From an uncultured Coriobacteriales bacterium (GTDB lineage Bacteria > Actinomycetota > Coriobacteriia > Coriobacteriales > UMGS124): 7,803 nucleotides of DNA. Positions 1 to 6,335 of this stretch are shown here, one piece after another (positions within the stretch are counted from its first letter, which is position 1; each line of letters starts with the position of its first letter). The translations under genes and the position numbers were made by a program. The notes under the pieces were generated by a model. It saw only the letters and a program-made list of their open reading frames with translations. It made no database searches and was not told where the DNA came from. Location of the stretch: positions 1 through 7,803 of the forward strand of contig CAKUKJ010000092.1 of the NCBI GenBank assembly GCA_934662525.1, given 5' to 3'.

Positions 1-1
1 C

Positions 2-934
2 TCACGCAAGCACCTTATCGAGGAATTCCAGCGTCTGAACAACCGCATCGGCCTCTCTGCCGGTAAAGTTATGGTCGGAACCCTCAAAAACATGGAACGC
101 ACAGCCAGAAATGCTCTCCTGCGTACGCACTACGTATGGCAATGAGACTGGCGCGTCACCCGTGCACCACAACAACAGCGTTGGTGTAACAATTTTGCTG
201 CAGACATCCCACATGTCGATATCCTGTGCTTGCTCGAAGTAGCTGTACTTGACGCCAACCCCAAGCATCTCGTCGGGATTGTGCTCTACGGCCGGGTCGA
301 AATAGAAGACGTTAAGGGCATTGTAGCTTGGGTCGGCCAAATCATACGAACCGGCCCGAGCAACATCGGGAATCATGTTTGCCGGCGCAAAAAGAACCGT
401 AAACGCAAGGGGATCATCAGCGTACTCCGACGCAGCAATGCACGTACCACAGCCGCCCTGCGAGTGACCCATCATGCCGACCTCGGACACCCAGTCAAGA
501 CCCCGCAGATAATCGATGGCGATATGAGCCTGCTCGACGTCCGTTCTCACACTATGGTCTTCAAAGGGCAGGTCGCTACCACCATTGCTCGTGTAGTTTA
601 TGGCAAGAGAAGCAATTCCGTGCCTGGCAAGCCCCTCGCACACATCCACATACATCGGGTTCGCATCACATGTGGAGCCGTAGCCGTGGGCAAACAGCGC
701 AGCAGGAACCTGCTTGCCTTCGTCTACGACCGGCTTGCGTAGCACGCAACGGGTCTTACCGCCGTCATAGTCAAGGAAAATCTCTTCAGTCGTAAACTCA
801 TAATCCTTCGCATCGCCAGTTTTTTGAGTTTCCATGGCCCAGGCATCAGCAGGCACCACAGACAGGGCTGCACAGGCAAGTGCAGAGCTCGCAGAAAGTC
901 CAAGGAAGCCGCGGCGATCAATCGCTTTGTCCAT
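2..934 (-). CDS. Tat-exported alpha/beta hydrolase (esterase/dienelactone-hydrolase-like)
   Basis: This complete 310-residue protein begins with a twin-arginine signal (DRRGFLGL, residues 6-13), an Ala-rich hydrophobic stretch and an AWA-type signal-peptidase site near residues 31-33, so it should be exported. The rest is a single alpha/beta-hydrolase domain. It has an HGYG oxyanion-hole loop (83-86), a nucleophile elbow GHSQGG with Ser158, a probable catalytic acid Asp260 in CTGD, and a catalytic His288 in GSDHNF. Ser, Asp and His appear in the canonical order and the length is normal. The substrate is unknown; hydrolysis of an ester or amide bond is inferred from the fold. The start lies 9 nt after the flavoprotein stop, with GGAG/GGGG overlapping that stop, which suggests cotranscription and translational coupling. 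Its third-position GC is visibly lower than that of the flavoprotein. A start at Met34 would remove the signal and is less likely. Confidence 0.9.
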   Translation of the reverse strand: MDKAIDRRGFLGLSASSALACAALSVVPADAWAMETQKTGDAKDYEFTTEEIFLDYDGGKTRCVLRKPVVDEGKQVPAALFAHGYGSTCDANPMYVDVCEGLARHGIASLAINYTSNGGSDLPFEDHSVRTDVEQAHIAIDYLRGLDWVSEVGMMGHSQGGCGTCIAASEYADDPLAFTVLFAPANMIPDVARAGSYDLADPSYNALNVFYFDPAVEHNPDEMLGVGVKYSYFEQAQDIDMWDVCSKIVTPTLLLWCTGDAPVSLPYVVRTQESISGCAFHVFEGSDHNFTGREADAVVQTLEFLDKVLA

Positions 935-943
935 GGTTGGCCC

Positions 944-2599
944 CTACTCCCAAGCCTCGAGTGCACCCACGGATCGGGCTGCGAGCCGGCCGGAGCTCAT
1001 CGCCTCGGAGACGTTGCCGCCGCCGTTGTAGTTGTAAGAGTAGATGGTACCCATCTCGCCGGCGGCATAGAGGCGTGGGACCGTGGTGCCGTCGAACTTG
1101 AGGACGCCGCCGTCCACATCGCGACGCGGGCCTCCCTGGGTGTTGAGCACTGCCGTATAGAGGTGCACGGCATAATACGGGGCCTGGAGCGGCACGAGGT
1201 CGAAGGCGCGGATGGTGGGCTCCATATCGCCGCCGCCCGCCTCAGTAGCCTCAGAGGCACCCTTGTTGGCCGCATCGCCCTGGGCCCCGTAGTTGAAGGC
1301 GGAGTACACGTCGGTGCCGCGGCCGTAGTCGGGGTCGACGCCGTTGGCGGCGTTCTCGTTATAGTTGTTGATGGTGGCCGCCACGGTGGCCGGGTCCATG
1401 CCCATGGCCTCGGCGAGCTCCTCGGGGGTCTCGCCCGTCACAATCTGGCCGGCGTCGAGGTACTCCTGGTTCGTGGCATGGGCGGCCAGGCCAAACTGGA
1501 TGTTCCACTGGCAGATGTAGTCCTGCTGGAACACGCACTGGTCGGAGTTGAACGTGTCGGAGCCGAAGATGCACCAGGTGCCTGCAGGCTGCACGGCGTT
1601 CGTGGCGTTGCCGGCCGTGAGGTACTTGCCGTGGCGGGCCAGGCTCTGCTTCTCCTCATACATGAACCGCGTGCCATCGGGGCCCACGTAGATGTAGTCC
1701 TTGAGAGGCCACTGCGTGATGACGACAGACTTCATGTCGCCCTCGCCGGCAGACAGCGTGCCGTAACCGGAGTTTGAGAAGTTGTTCATGTGCCACAGGT
1801 CGGCGCCCACCGACTGGGCCATGCGAATGCCGTCGCCGCGGTTGTAAGGCGTTCCCATGGGCTTGCACTCGCTGTAGCCGATCTGGAAGTAGTTAGAAAT
1901 CATGTCGGGGTCGTTCTCGAAGCCGCCGCAGGCCAGGATGACGCCCTTGTTGGCCTTGTACGCCTTGCCGGCCTCGTCCTTCACGCCGTGGACCTCACCG
2001 TTCTCGACAACGAGCTCGGTCACGCGGGTGTCGTGCTGAATCTCGATGCCGAGCTCCTCGGCACGGGCGGCCAGGGCGTCCCACAAAAGGCCGAAGCCCA
2101 TCTTCTCGCCGTCGCCGGCAAGCCAGCACATACAGGCGTCGGAGCCCTCCACGTCGGGCCACTCGGGGTTGAAGAAGGCGGTCTGACCGGTCTGGATGCC
2201 CTGGCTCGTGAGCCAGTCGATGTTCTGGCACAGGTTCTCGGCCCAGTTCTTGATGTACTTCTCGTCGACCTTGTGCAGGCCGTTCAGGTTGGTCTGATAG
2301 GTGATGGCGCCGTCTACGCTCGTGGGGCAGAAGATGACCTGGGCGGAGACGCGGGTGTTGCCGCCCTCGTAACCTTCGGGTGCGGCCTCGAGCAAAAGCG
2401 TGGAGCCCAGGCCCTCGTCGGCGGCCGTGATGGCGGCGGAGATGCCCGCGCCGCCGCAGCCCACGATGACGATGTCGGCCTCGGCGTCCCAGTTCGTGGC
2501 GGCCTCGTCGGCAACGGCGGCCCCAGCGGCGGCCGCGCCGGCAACGGTGGCGGCCGCAGCCCCGGCTCCAAAATTCCTGCGTGTGATGGACTCGTTCAT
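944..2599 (-). CDS. Tat-exported FAD-dependent oxidoreductase (fumarate/urocanate-reductase-like)
   Basis: This is a 551-residue flavoprotein of the FAD_binding_2 (fumarate reductase flavoprotein/3-ketosteroid dehydrogenase) family. The start at 2599 is chosen because AAGGAGG lies 6 nt upstream and a Tat motif (TRRNF, residues 6-10) and Ala-rich signal follow at once; the reading frame extends 42 codons further upstream without either. A dinucleotide fold VIVGCGGAGISAA (44-56) binds the ADP part of FAD. An RFMYE motif with a nearby RHGK (311-325) lies where reductases of this family hold catalytic Arg. The C-terminal FAD contacts are LYAAGEMG (510-517) and YNGGGN (524-529). No FMN-binding domain or heme motif is present, so electrons must come from a separate donor. 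The RLGGN-type motif of soluble fumarate reductases is replaced by YNGGGN, so the substrate cannot be assigned. It is likely an exported reductase of an unsaturated organic acid or similar electron acceptor, cotranscribed with the hydrolase. Confidence 0.9.
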   Translation of the reverse strand: MNESITRRNFGAGAAAATVAGAAAAGAAVADEAATNWDAEADIVIVGCGGAGISAAITAADEGLGSTLLLEAAPEGYEGGNTRVSAQVIFCPTSVDGAITYQTNLNGLHKVDEKYIKNWAENLCQNIDWLTSQGIQTGQTAFFNPEWPDVEGSDACMCWLAGDGEKMGFGLLWDALAARAEELGIEIQHDTRVTELVVENGEVHGVKDEAGKAYKANKGVILACGGFENDPDMISNYFQIGYSECKPMGTPYNRGDGIRMAQSVGADLWHMNNFSNSGYGTLSAGEGDMKSVVITQWPLKDYIYVGPDGTRFMYEEKQSLARHGKYLTAGNATNAVQPAGTWCIFGSDTFNSDQCVFQQDYICQWNIQFGLAAHATNQEYLDAGQIVTGETPEELAEAMGMDPATVAATINNYNENAANGVDPDYGRGTDVYSAFNYGAQGDAANKGASEATEAGGGDMEPTIRAFDLVPLQAPYYAVHLYTAVLNTQGGPRRDVDGGVLKFDGTTVPRLYAAGEMGTIYSYNYNGGGNVSEAMSSGRLAARSVGALEAWE

Positions 2600-2605
2600 G
2601 TCGAT

Positions 2606-2612
2606 CCTCCTT
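2606..2612 (-). promoter_or_regulatory. Ribosome binding site of the flavoprotein
   Basis: AAGGAGG on the minus strand lies 6 nt before the ATG at 2597-2599. It decides that start over the 42-codon longer open frame beginning at 2725, which has no such site and would bury the Tat signal. Confidence 0.85.
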
Positions 2613-2688
2613 GAATGGGCGTATGCCGCCCCCTTTGACGGCACAGCTGTATTCAAGCAGGGTTCACAAGGCCCCGCCATGCCCATTC
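2613..2688 (-). promoter_or_regulatory. Leader of the flavoprotein with an inverted repeat ending at its RBS
   Basis: The octamer GAATGGGC (2613-2620) and its complement GCCCATTC (2681-2688) flank 60 nt of non-coding leader. The proximal arm abuts the AAGGAGG site. The arms could be an operator pair or close a long hairpin next to the RBS. No convincing -35/-10 pair was found in this gap, so whether the flavoprotein has its own promoter is open. Confidence 0.3.
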
Positions 2689-2706
2689 GTACAGCCCATG
2701 GCAACG

Positions 2707-2729
2707 AAAGGGCCTGGCAGGCCAACTTT
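2707..2729 (-). terminator. Weak terminator-like hairpin after the response regulator
   Basis: A GGCCT/AGGCC stem (2711-2715 and 2719-2723, 3-nt loop) is extended by AAAG/CTTT across a 2-nt bulge. On the minus strand it lies about 15 nt after the response regulator stop and is followed by CTTTCGTT, a poor T-tract. It could attenuate transcription between the regulator and the flavoprotein. Confidence 0.3.
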
Positions 2730-2738
2730 AGTTAGTTC

Positions 2739-3392
2739 CTAGCAGAGACGCTCCTCCTTTGCCTTGAGGACGATCTGCACCCTGTTCTTGCACCCGAACT
2801 TCCTCATCACAGAGCTGACGAACCCTTTTACGGCGTTCTCGCTCAGGCAAAGTTCCTCGCCTATCTCGGCATTCGACTCGCCCTTGCACAGAAGCCCCAG
2901 CACCTCGAGTTCGCGGGGCGTGAGGCTTCCCACAAAACCGGGGTCGCTCCTGCGGCGCATGGCGCTCACGCTGGCGTCAAAGACCTGACCGCCCGACGCT
3001 GCCATCACCACAGCCCCGGGCAGGTCGAGCTTTTTCGTGTCTTTCACAAGATAACCGCTCGCACCCGCCTCGAGGCATGCCTCGAGCAAGTCGGGCGAGA
3101 GAAAAGCAGACAGCACGACAACGGCCGTCTGTGGGCTCAGGCGCTTGACGGTCGGCATGAGCGTCAAACCATTCTCGTTGTCTGAGAGCTGGATGTCGAG
3201 CAGGAGGACGTCGGGGCGCGCATCGGCAAGCAGCCTTTGCGCGTCATCGATGCACCCCGCCTCGGCAACGACCTCTATTCGAGCATCCGCCTCCAGCATG
3301 GACCGCAGGCCGGCACGCACAACAGCGTGGTCGTCCACAATCGCGACCCGGATGCGCGCACCAACAGACGCCGTATCTTCTTGTCGCGTCAT
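2739..3392 (-). CDS. LuxR/NarL-family response regulator
   Basis: This 217-residue regulator is of normal length for the NarL/FixJ class. The receiver domain (about 14-130) has the acidic pair Asp20-Asp21, the phosphoacceptor Asp66 in LLLDIQLS, Ser95 in place of the usual Thr/Ser switch residue, and Lys117 in YLVKDT. The C-terminal LuxR helix-turn-helix (about 156-211) has the typical LTPRELEVLGLLCKG opening, the NAEIGEEL turn and the LSENAVKGFVSSVMRKFG recognition helix. Its ATG overlaps the kinase stop in an ATGA, with a G-rich stretch upstream as RBS, so kinase and regulator are translationally coupled. It is inferred to act on its own kinase promoter and/or the flavoprotein-hydrolase genes downstream. 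Confidence 0.95.
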   Translation of the reverse strand: MTRQEDTASVGARIRVAIVDDHAVVRAGLRSMLEADARIEVVAEAGCIDDAQRLLADARPDVLLLDIQLSDNENGLTLMPTVKRLSPQTAVVVLSAFLSPDLLEACLEAGASGYLVKDTKKLDLPGAVVMAASGGQVFDASVSAMRRRSDPGFVGSLTPRELEVLGLLCKGESNAEIGEELCLSENAVKGFVSSVMRKFGCKNRVQIVLKAKEERLC

Positions 3393-4609
3393 ATATCCCC
3401 CAGTCGAATTCTCGCCCGTACCGCACAGCCTTCGCCCGGCGCGCTCTCCACGTCCACGTGTCCCCCGACAAGTCGAACCGCCTCTTCCAGATTTGCCAAG
3501 CCAAAGTGCGGAGCTTCCCCAACAGCCCCCAAAGCCGCCAGCGACGACGGGTCAAACCCCACTCCGTCGTCCTCAACACACAGGCTGAGGACGTCGTCCT
3601 TCACACCCAAGTAGACAACCACGTGTTCCGCCCTGGCATGCTTGCGCACATTGCACAGGCATTCATGCACGAACATGCGCACCGTCCTTGCAAGGTTGCC
3701 GCCGATTTCGGCGTCCCCGCTCACCATGGGAACCACCGGCACGCTCGACACTTTCGCATGCGACGCGATTTCGGCATCGACGAGGGAGGACGCGAGCGCC
3801 AGGCCGTCCCAACGACGGGCCGACCTCTCGTTGAGGATTTTGCGCATGTTGAGATTTGCCTCCTGCGCATATTCCAAGCATGCAGAAAGCCTCCCTCTCA
3901 GCGCCTGCACCCGACGGCTTTCAAACACGGCGGCATCCGACTCGTCCACATCCGCCGGAAGCTCGTCGATAATGCCCATCAAACCAAGCTCGCAGGCAAA
4001 GATGTCTTGAATGGCCGTGTCGTGCAGCTCTTGGAGAATATACTCGCGTTCCAGCGTTTGCCCGGCGTCTACGGCATATCTGACCTGTGCGATGCGCTGC
4101 AGCGACTTCTCACAGAATCCGCCGACCATGCGCAGGTAGTAAATGAGCTGCTCGTTGGTCACATCCAGGCACGGCTTGACCCCCACTGTCATAGCCCGCA
4201 CAAGCATGCCGTCTTCAAAAAGCAACGGGATGCCATAAAAATCGGGATAATCGAGAAACCACTCGTCGCTCGCCCCCTGCGGCACATGGCGCTCGGTAGG
4301 CCTCTTCACGCGCGCCATGAGGTTTGTGAGGGAGGTGTCGGCAACCACGCTGCCTACCTTCCACTCCCAAAACTCACCGTCACGGTAATTGTCGTACACG
4401 ACGTAGCCGTCTTCAGCGCCTGAGTACACGGTGAACGTGACGACGGCCCTGTCTACCAGGCTGAAAATGGCACGTGCGGCCGCAACGACCACCTCCCGGT
4501 CGTTTGTCGCGGCCATAATCGCCTCGGCTCCGGCAAACAGGCTCGATGGAATGGAGTCCTCCTCGATGACGTGGTCGACGACCGATATGTTCGACGTATC
4601 AAGAACCAT
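3389..4609 (-). CDS. Soluble sensor histidine kinase (HisKA_3 type, partner of the LuxR regulator)
   Basis: The 406-residue form starting at 4609 is preferred because AGGAGG lies 7 nt upstream; the frame extends to a GTG at 4678 without a comparable site. Residues about 25-170 form a GAF-like sensor region with no transmembrane segment, so sensing is cytoplasmic. The dimerisation/phosphotransfer helix has the HisKA_3 motif ELHDTAIQ with His196. The HATPase_c domain has the N-box HECLCNVRKHARA (315-327, Asn320), the G1 box EDDGVGFDP (346-354) and the GLANLEEAV box (370-378). All residues needed for autophosphorylation are visible. It overlaps the response regulator by 4 nt and surely phosphorylates it. 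The signal is unknown; a small molecule or redox state bound by the GAF-like region is a guess from the fold. Confidence 0.92.
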   Translation of the reverse strand: MVLDTSNISVVDHVIEEDSIPSSLFAGAEAIMAATNDREVVVAAARAIFSLVDRAVVTFTVYSGAEDGYVVYDNYRDGEFWEWKVGSVVADTSLTNLMARVKRPTERHVPQGASDEWFLDYPDFYGIPLLFEDGMLVRAMTVGVKPCLDVTNEQLIYYLRMVGGFCEKSLQRIAQVRYAVDAGQTLEREYILQELHDTAIQDIFACELGLMGIIDELPADVDESDAAVFESRRVQALRGRLSACLEYAQEANLNMRKILNERSARRWDGLALASSLVDAEIASHAKVSSVPVVPMVSGDAEIGGNLARTVRMFVHECLCNVRKHARAEHVVVYLGVKDDVLSLCVEDDGVGFDPSSLAALGAVGEAPHFGLANLEEAVRLVGGHVDVESAPGEGCAVRARIRLGDI

Positions 4610-4616
4610 CGGCACC

Positions 4617-4622
4617 CCTCCT
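4617..4622 (-). promoter_or_regulatory. Ribosome binding site fixing the kinase start
   Basis: AGGAGG on the minus strand lies 7 nt before the ATG at 4607-4609. It supports a start 23 codons inside the longest open frame. Confidence 0.8.
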
Positions 4623-4644
4623 CGCATCGCCCCCACTGTGCCGC

Positions 4645-4650
4645 ATTGTA
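4645..4650 (-). promoter_or_regulatory. Candidate -10 box of the kinase-regulator promoter
   Basis: TACAAT on the minus strand lies 35 nt before the kinase ATG. No good -35 hexamer is visible at 16-18 nt, which would suit an activator-dependent promoter. An alternative -10, TATATT, lies at 4778-4783, and it too lacks a clear -35. Confidence 0.35.
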
Positions 4651-4695
4651 CGCCGATGCCCGCTTCGTTGCCGCACAATTCGACAGCTTAAAACC

Positions 4696-4752
4696 AGACA
4701 GGAGTCCATAGCATGACGAGGGGCATCCTGTCTGTCGGGGATAGACAGGATG
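4696..4752. repeat. Three copies of an AGACAGGA/TCCTGTCT octamer, including a perfect 10-bp inverted repeat
   Basis: Copies are at 4696-4703 (AGACAGGA), 4726-4733 (TCCTGTCT) and 4743-4750 (AGACAGGA). The second and third lie inside a perfect inverted repeat CATCCTGTCT/AGACAGGATG (4724-4733 and 4743-4752), extendable by three more pairs if G-U is allowed, with a GGG loop. They lie 87-143 nt upstream of the kinase ATG. If the promoter uses the -10 at 4645-4650, these are upstream DNA sites for a regulator. If transcription starts near 4771, the RNA could fold into either of two mutually exclusive stems, the second followed by GGTTTT. Confidence 0.6.
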
Positions 4753-4936
4753 TCAGACGCGAAACATGCGGGCGACAAATATAGACCAACTATGGCCGCG
4801 CTTTAGGGGTTCGCCTACCGCGAGAAACCGGCTAGCCGACGGATTGCTTCGCGGAATGCAGGATGCCTGTCGCCCGCACAAGCGACTCAGCACGGGGCGC
4901 GCCAAATGGCAGCGGAAAGCAGGCGCAGGCCAATCA

Positions 4937-4964
4937 GGCCCGCCGTAACTGCATGCGACGGGCC
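4937..4964 (-). terminator. GC-rich hairpin after the flavoprotein remnant
   Basis: GGCCCG (4937-4942) and CGGGCC (4959-4964) pair around a 16-nt loop just past the ancestral stop of the decayed flavoprotein. There is no T-tract on the minus-strand side, so it is at best a relic or factor-dependent terminator. I see no gene between 4610 and 4984; the rest of that stretch is unexplained. Confidence 0.25.
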
Positions 4965-4984
4965 TTCGGGTCGAGGACAAGCAT

Positions 4985-5757
4985 CTAACCGACCCAGTCC
5001 TTGTTCGCCTGCCTGGGCGAGGGCGTCGGCGATGGCAGCTTAGAAACCACGCAGCATGTTAGACACGCCGGTGGAGATGCCCGCCTTCGAAGCGTCTCAC
5101 GTCACGAGGATGTGCACGCAGTAATCGGGCTGGACGACATGGCCGATGCGTTCGTTCTCGGAGTCAATCACGATATCGCAGGCGGTAATCCGGTCACCCC
5201 CGACTGCCACCGAAAGCGCGGCAGTGCCACCGAAACCCGTACCCCTGCCTTCGTAGGTACCGTCGGCAAGATTGATGTCGGCAACAGCGGCGCCGTCCGC
5301 CTGCCCCCTTGAGCATCTGCCGCAGACTCCACGTTGAGCCGACAGGGCGTCTTTGCAGGTTCCGCGACCCCCTCGGATGCGCCTTGGGCACGATGGACCA
5401 TTCCGGCCGACAAAGCGGTCGAACACCATCGGCTCACCGAGGTTGCCGCCACCGCTGTGCATGTCAGGGAAGGCGCCGCCAACCTCATCGCCTATGAACA
5501 GACCTCCTCAGGCATCCGTCGTGCTTCACGACCTGGGCAAGCCTGTTGCGACGGGGGCTGCCCATGATGCTGTATATCGTGGGGACGAGGCGCACCGCGT
5601 AGAAGGGCGCAGTCTCCACAGGGTAGACGCACTCGCGGCCGAAGTCATCGGTCTCGCCCGCGCCGTCGTTTGCGTGGCAGTGGGCGTTGTACTTGTCCAA
5701 GGCCTCGTCAAGCTCACCGTTGAAGTTGAGCTCCGCGCGTCGCCCAGACACGGGCAC
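4985..5757 (-). pseudogene. 3' remnant of a fumarate-reductase-like flavoprotein with a C-terminal FMN-binding domain
   Basis: Translation in shifting minus frames gives a recognisable family C-terminus: LDEALDKYNAHC, then VETAPFYAVRLVPTIYS and MGSPRRN (about 5745-5540), then, in a second frame, LFIGDEVGG and MHSGGGNLGEPMVF (about 5500-5425). A third frame gives EGVAEPAKTP and LNVESAADA. The second frame then returns with DGTYEGRGTGFGGTAALSV, an FMN_bind-like motif (about 5265-5205), and RGF, stop, AAIADALAQA (about 5050-5010). A last shift gives NKDWVG and a stop at 4985-4987. Lesions seen are frameshifts near 5510, 5400, 5295 and 5010, a TGA at 5097-5099 and a TAA at 5040-5042. The N-terminal FAD-binding half is missing. 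It is a decayed paralogue of the intact flavoprotein, which lacks the FMN domain, and it abuts the stop of the Rpn gene. Confidence 0.85.
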
Positions 5758-5759
5758 GG

Positions 5760-6314
5760 CTACCAGATAGGAGCGAGCAACTTCTCGGCCTCGGCGGTAT
5801 CGATGTCGAGGCGTTCGGCAAGCTTGCTTGCCGTTTGCGCGCGGGAGAGACCGAACTCCTTGCACATCGCCACCACGCCCTCGGCAAGCCCGGTCGCCCG
5901 ACCCTCAGCACGGCCCTCGGCAAGCCCGGTCGCCCGACCCTCCGCGCGGCCCTCCGCAAGCCCGGTCGCCCGACCCTCGGCGCGGCCCTCGGCCAAGCCC
6001 TTCGTACGGCCCTCCGCGCGGCCCTCCTCTATACCCTCGGCCAGCCCTTCGGCCAGCGCCTTCGCACGGGCGATGCGAATCTCAGAGGCGATATGGTTGC
6101 GCATGACTTCCTGCTCGTCGTATAGGGTCACCATAATGCTCACGACCTCCTTTTCGTGGTCGGCCAAATAATCGGACAGCACGCCCCTTGAGAGACACGC
6201 GGCGATGGCGGCCTTGACCGCCCTCTCGGTGGGGCCCAACTCGACACGAAATGCATCGAGCGTCTTGGCGAAGTCGATGTACTGCCCGGCAATCGTGGGG
6301 CCCGGCTCTGTCAA
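5760..6314 (-). CDS. C-terminal half of an interrupted Rpn-family nuclease (holds the putative RpnS antitoxin)
   Basis: This frame continues the nuclease at 6336-6800 after one in-frame TGA. The family sequence resumes directly (IESKVRVL, then AGQYIDF). An unbroken 191-codon tract follows, with a helical LSDYLADHEKEVVSIMVTLYDEQ region, about fifteen 4-residue units of the LAEG/RAEG/RATG kind, and a short C-terminal domain ending KLLAPIW. The first usable codon is a TTG at 6312-6314 with GAAGG 7 nt upstream. A stronger candidate start is the ATG at 6132-6134 (124 residues), with a perfect AAGGAGG 11 nt upstream inside the gene. Published work on Rpn proteins shows that the separately translated C-terminal product (RpnS), containing variable 4-residue repeats, inhibits the full-length nuclease (RpnL). 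Identity of this piece as such an antitoxin is inference from layout. Which start is used cannot be read from sequence. Confidence 0.75.
   Translation of the reverse strand: MTEPGPTIAGQYIDFAKTLDAFRVELGPTERAVKAAIAACLSRGVLSDYLADHEKEVVSIMVTLYDEQEVMRNHIASEIRIARAKALAEGLAEGIEEGRAEGRTKGLAEGRAEGRATGLAEGRAEGRATGLAEGRAEGRATGLAEGVVAMCKEFGLSRAQTASKLAERLDIDTAEAEKLLAPIW
5881..6060 (-). repeat. 36-bp tandem repeats inside the Rpn gene
   Basis: Three near-identical 36-bp units (5881-5916, 5917-5952, 5953-5988) are followed by two diverged ones (5989-6024, 6025-6060). Each unit encodes three tetrapeptides (GLAE-GRAE-GRAT register). Unit length is a multiple of 3, so copy-number change keeps the frame. The near-identity of three copies points to recent expansion. 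Confidence 0.9.
6132..6152 (-). promoter_or_regulatory. Internal Shine-Dalgarno and start codon within the Rpn gene
   Basis: AAGGAGG (6146-6152, minus strand) lies 11 nt before an in-frame ATG (6132-6134, Met223 of the undivided protein) that precedes the repeat-bearing C-terminal domain. The spacing is a little long, but the match to the 16S anti-SD is as good as that of the true genes in this window. The coded residues KEV are also common in the family, so chance or protein constraint could explain the match. Confidence 0.5.
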
Positions 6315-6335
6315 GACGCGAACCTTCGATTCTAT

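Noticed and set aside
824..1777. 317-codon open frame on the plus strand
   Set aside because: Antisense shadow of the hydrolase start and flavoprotein; low-complexity Val/Gly/Ala/His composition, no RBS, no family motif.
1790..2614. 274-codon open frame on the plus strand
   Set aside because: Antisense shadow of the flavoprotein N-terminus created by high GC; no motif or RBS.
2600..2725. 42-codon N-terminal extension of the flavoprotein
   Set aside because: It would place the Tat signal internally; a strong AAGGAGG supports the start at 2599.
3458..4423. 321-codon open frame on the plus strand
   Set aside because: Antisense to the histidine kinase, whose catalytic boxes are all intact on the other strand.
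4610..4678. 23-codon N-terminal extension of the histidine kinase from a GTG
   Set aside because: No RBS at the GTG, whereas AGGAGG lies 7 nt before the ATG at 4609; the segment also overlaps the candidate -10.
4724..4752. Perfect inverted repeat as an intrinsic terminator
   Set aside because: Neither strand has a T-tract directly after the stem; an operator or RNA switch fits better.
5881..6060. 36-bp repeats as a CRISPR array
   Set aside because: Units are directly adjacent with no spacers, and they encode in-frame tetrapeptides of the Rpn protein.
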